Assembly: GCF_030915445.1 (NCBI RefSeq) | Contig: NZ_CP133264.1 | Span: forward strand, 1,798,001 to 1,862,000 | Direction: 5' to 3' | DNA length: 64,000 nt | From: Clostridium sp. OS1-26 | GTDB taxonomy: Bacteria; Bacillota; Clostridia; Clostridiales; Clostridiaceae | In this document: positions 62,974 through 64,000 of the stretch, piece after piece | How the letters are laid out: each line of letters opens with the position of its first letter | How positions within the stretch are numbered: the first letter of the stretch is position 1 | Position numbers and translations under genes: made by a program | Notes under the pieces: model-generated | Seen by the model: the letters and a program-made list of their open reading frames with translations, nothing else | What the model was told of the DNA's origin: nothing | Database searches by the model: none

Positions 62974-63693
62974 ATGGAAAACAAAAGCATTGTAACAGTA
63001 AAAGATCCCCAATCCTCCATTGCAGAGGCATATAGGACCTTGAGAACAAATATTCAGTTTTCATCCTTTGATAATAAGGTTCAAATAATAGTTGTAACAA
63101 GTTCAGAGCCAGGAGAAGGAAAGTCTACCACTGCTGCAAATCTTGCGGTGGTTATGGCTGAAAGTGGAGCTAAAACTATATTGATAGATTGTGACCAAAG
63201 AAAGCCATCATTACATAAGATATTTTCATTATCTAATCAAACTGGTATATCAGATTTACTTGTAGGCAATGTAGAATTTCAAGAAGCAGTTAAAAGTACT
63301 GAGATTCAGAATCTTGATGTTCTGACTTCTGGTACAAGACCTCCAAATCCAGCTGAACTTCTAGCTTCATCAAAAATGAAGCAATTTTTAGAAGGATTAA
63401 GACAAAACTATGAATATATTATAATAGACACGCCTCCAATAATAGCTGTAACAGATGCTCAGCTTCTTTCAAGCTATGCTGATGGCTGCCTTTTAGTAGT
63501 TGCTTCATCACAAGTAGACAGGAAGGCGGCAGAAAAAGCTAAAGAGCTTTTACAAAAGGTTAATGCTAAGATATTAGGAGCGGTGCTTAATAAGTTAGAA
63601 ATGAACGAAAAGAGATATTACTATAATTATTATTATGGAAATGACGGTTATAAATTTAGAAAGAAAAAAGAAAAGCGGAAAAGTAATACATAA
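62974..63693 (+). CDS. BY-type tyrosine kinase (CapB/YwqD)
   Basis: This is a 239-residue protein. I chose ATG 62974, eight bases after GGAG, over GTG 62965. Motifs: E-A-Y-R-T-L-R-T-N-I-Q-F, Walker A S-E-P-G-E-G-K-S-T-T, Walker A' T-I-L-I-D-C-D-Q-R-K-P-S and Walker B Y-I-I-I-D-T-P-P. The C-terminus carries the tyrosine cluster R-Y-Y-Y-N-Y-Y-Y-G-N-D-G-Y, the autophosphorylation tail. It works with the Wzz-like activator and the CpsB-type phosphatase (56468-57234) to regulate surface glycan assembly. It is followed by a strong terminator. Confidence 0.95.
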   Translation: MENKSIVTVKDPQSSIAEAYRTLRTNIQFSSFDNKVQIIVVTSSEPGEGKSTTAANLAVVMAESGAKTILIDCDQRKPSLHKIFSLSNQTGISDLLVGNVEFQEAVKSTEIQNLDVLTSGTRPPNPAELLASSKMKQFLEGLRQNYEYIIIDTPPIIAVTDAQLLSSYADGCLLVVASSQVDRKAAEKAKELLQKVNAKILGAVLNKLEMNEKRYYYNYYYGNDGYKFRKKKEKRKSNT

Positions 63694-63728
63694 TTCGTTT
63701 TTTATATTTGAATATGGCATTCTAAAAT

Positions 63729-63777
63729 AACAATCTATATGTGATTAGAGAAAACACATATAGATTGTTATTTTTTT
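63729..63777 (+). terminator. Hairpin terminator after the BY-kinase gene
   Basis: AACAATCTATATGTG (63729-63743) pairs perfectly with CACATATAGATTGTT (63755-63769), followed by ATTTTTTT. Confidence 0.9.
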
Positions 63778-63851
63778 GATTTTTTTTAATTATACCCCAT
63801 TAATAGAAAAAAGTTTACGTATGTATATAATAAAGGGAGGAGAGGTATAAA

Positions 63852-64000
63852 ATGGTAGAGATCAGAGGGGAAAGTTTTAAGTACATTGTTGGACATTTGA
63901 AAGCTTATGAAAAAAGTACAAGCTATTACATTACAAAAAGGGTTGTGGATTTTTTAGGAGCATTATTTGGAATTATTGCATTAAGTCCTTTAATAATTAT
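63852..64000 (+). CDS. Initiating sugar transferase, 3' partial
   Basis: The ATG at 63852 follows AGGGAGGAGAGG. The visible 49 residues read M-V-E-I-R-G-E-S-F-K, then Y-Y-I-T-K-R-V-V-D-F-L-G-A-L-F-G-I-I-A-L-S-P-L-I-I, the K-R-x-x-D-x-x-x-[GA] start and membrane helix of the bacterial sugar transferase (PssY/WbaP) family. The rest is outside the window. It would be a second enzyme for loading a sugar phosphate on undecaprenyl phosphate, in addition to the one at 42257-43702, and this one lacks the long N-terminal membrane half. Confidence 0.78.
   Translation, partial: MVEIRGESFKYIVGHLKAYEKSTSYYITKRVVDFLGALFGIIALSPLII

Overview
The window is low-G+C, AT-rich DNA from a Gram-positive anaerobe, most likely a Clostridium (cluster I type). 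This is supported by CWB2 (cell wall binding repeat 2) surface proteins, SLAP-domain proteins, a SigI/RsgI pair, strong AGGAGG-type ribosome binding sites and many hairpin-plus-T-tract terminators. I cannot name the species. No tRNA, rRNA or CRISPR array was recognised.

Layout. 1-8.4 kb: surface proteins (a Big_2/CWB2 protein entering from the left edge, two SLAP-domain genes, a second CWB2 protein on the minus strand) and a pair of secreted TolC-like coiled-coil proteins. 8.7-10.5 kb: O-antigen-ligase/polymerase-type membrane protein. 10.7-15.7 kb: accessory island with a complete IS256-family element (8-bp target duplication TCTATTAC) beside a minus-strand block holding a decayed phage replication module (DnaB- and DnaD-like), two sigma-factor-like small proteins and the YvrJ-DUF2922-DUF1659 trio. 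16-32 kb: surface glycan locus with an ABC exporter (Wzm/Wzt type), GT2 and GT8 glycosyltransferases, DUF4422 fusions, a sulfotransferase-like protein, an acyltransferase, an FkbM methyltransferase, CDP-glucose pathway genes (rfbF, rfbG, a reductase) and UDP-galactopyranose mutase. 32.5-39 kb: sulfate activation (cysC, cysD, cysN), an Rrf2 regulator and an SsuABC-type importer. 39.4-43.7 kb: GT-C-like membrane protein, broken methyltransferase, initiating sugar phosphotransferase. 43.8-56.4 kb: export systems (MarR-HlyD-two ABC-2 permeases; MacA-MacB-like; an ABC ATPase-permease), a transglutaminase-like protein and a second MarR. 56.5-64 kb: CpsB-type phosphatase, SigI/RsgI, a Lys-rich secreted protein, a third CWB2 protein, the Wzz/BY-kinase pair and the start of a second initiating sugar transferase.

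How it fits together: the window looks like a cell-envelope region. CWB2 proteins are known in C. difficile to bind an anionic wall polymer, and here they bracket genes for making, modifying, exporting and regulating surface glycans. A sulfotransferase-like gene near the PAPS-forming genes raises the possibility of a sulfated surface glycan.

Data quality: at least ten otherwise well-conserved genes (CysD, SsuA, SsuB, CpsB, RsgI, MarR, an ABC permease, glycosyltransferases and others) are broken by single-base indels, nearly all in short homopolymers. This pattern looks more like sequencing or assembly error than real decay. Those genes are therefore given as single loci with the break marked. 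True decay (an amber codon, a lost Walker A glycine, an internal deletion) is supported mainly in the phage-like replication genes.
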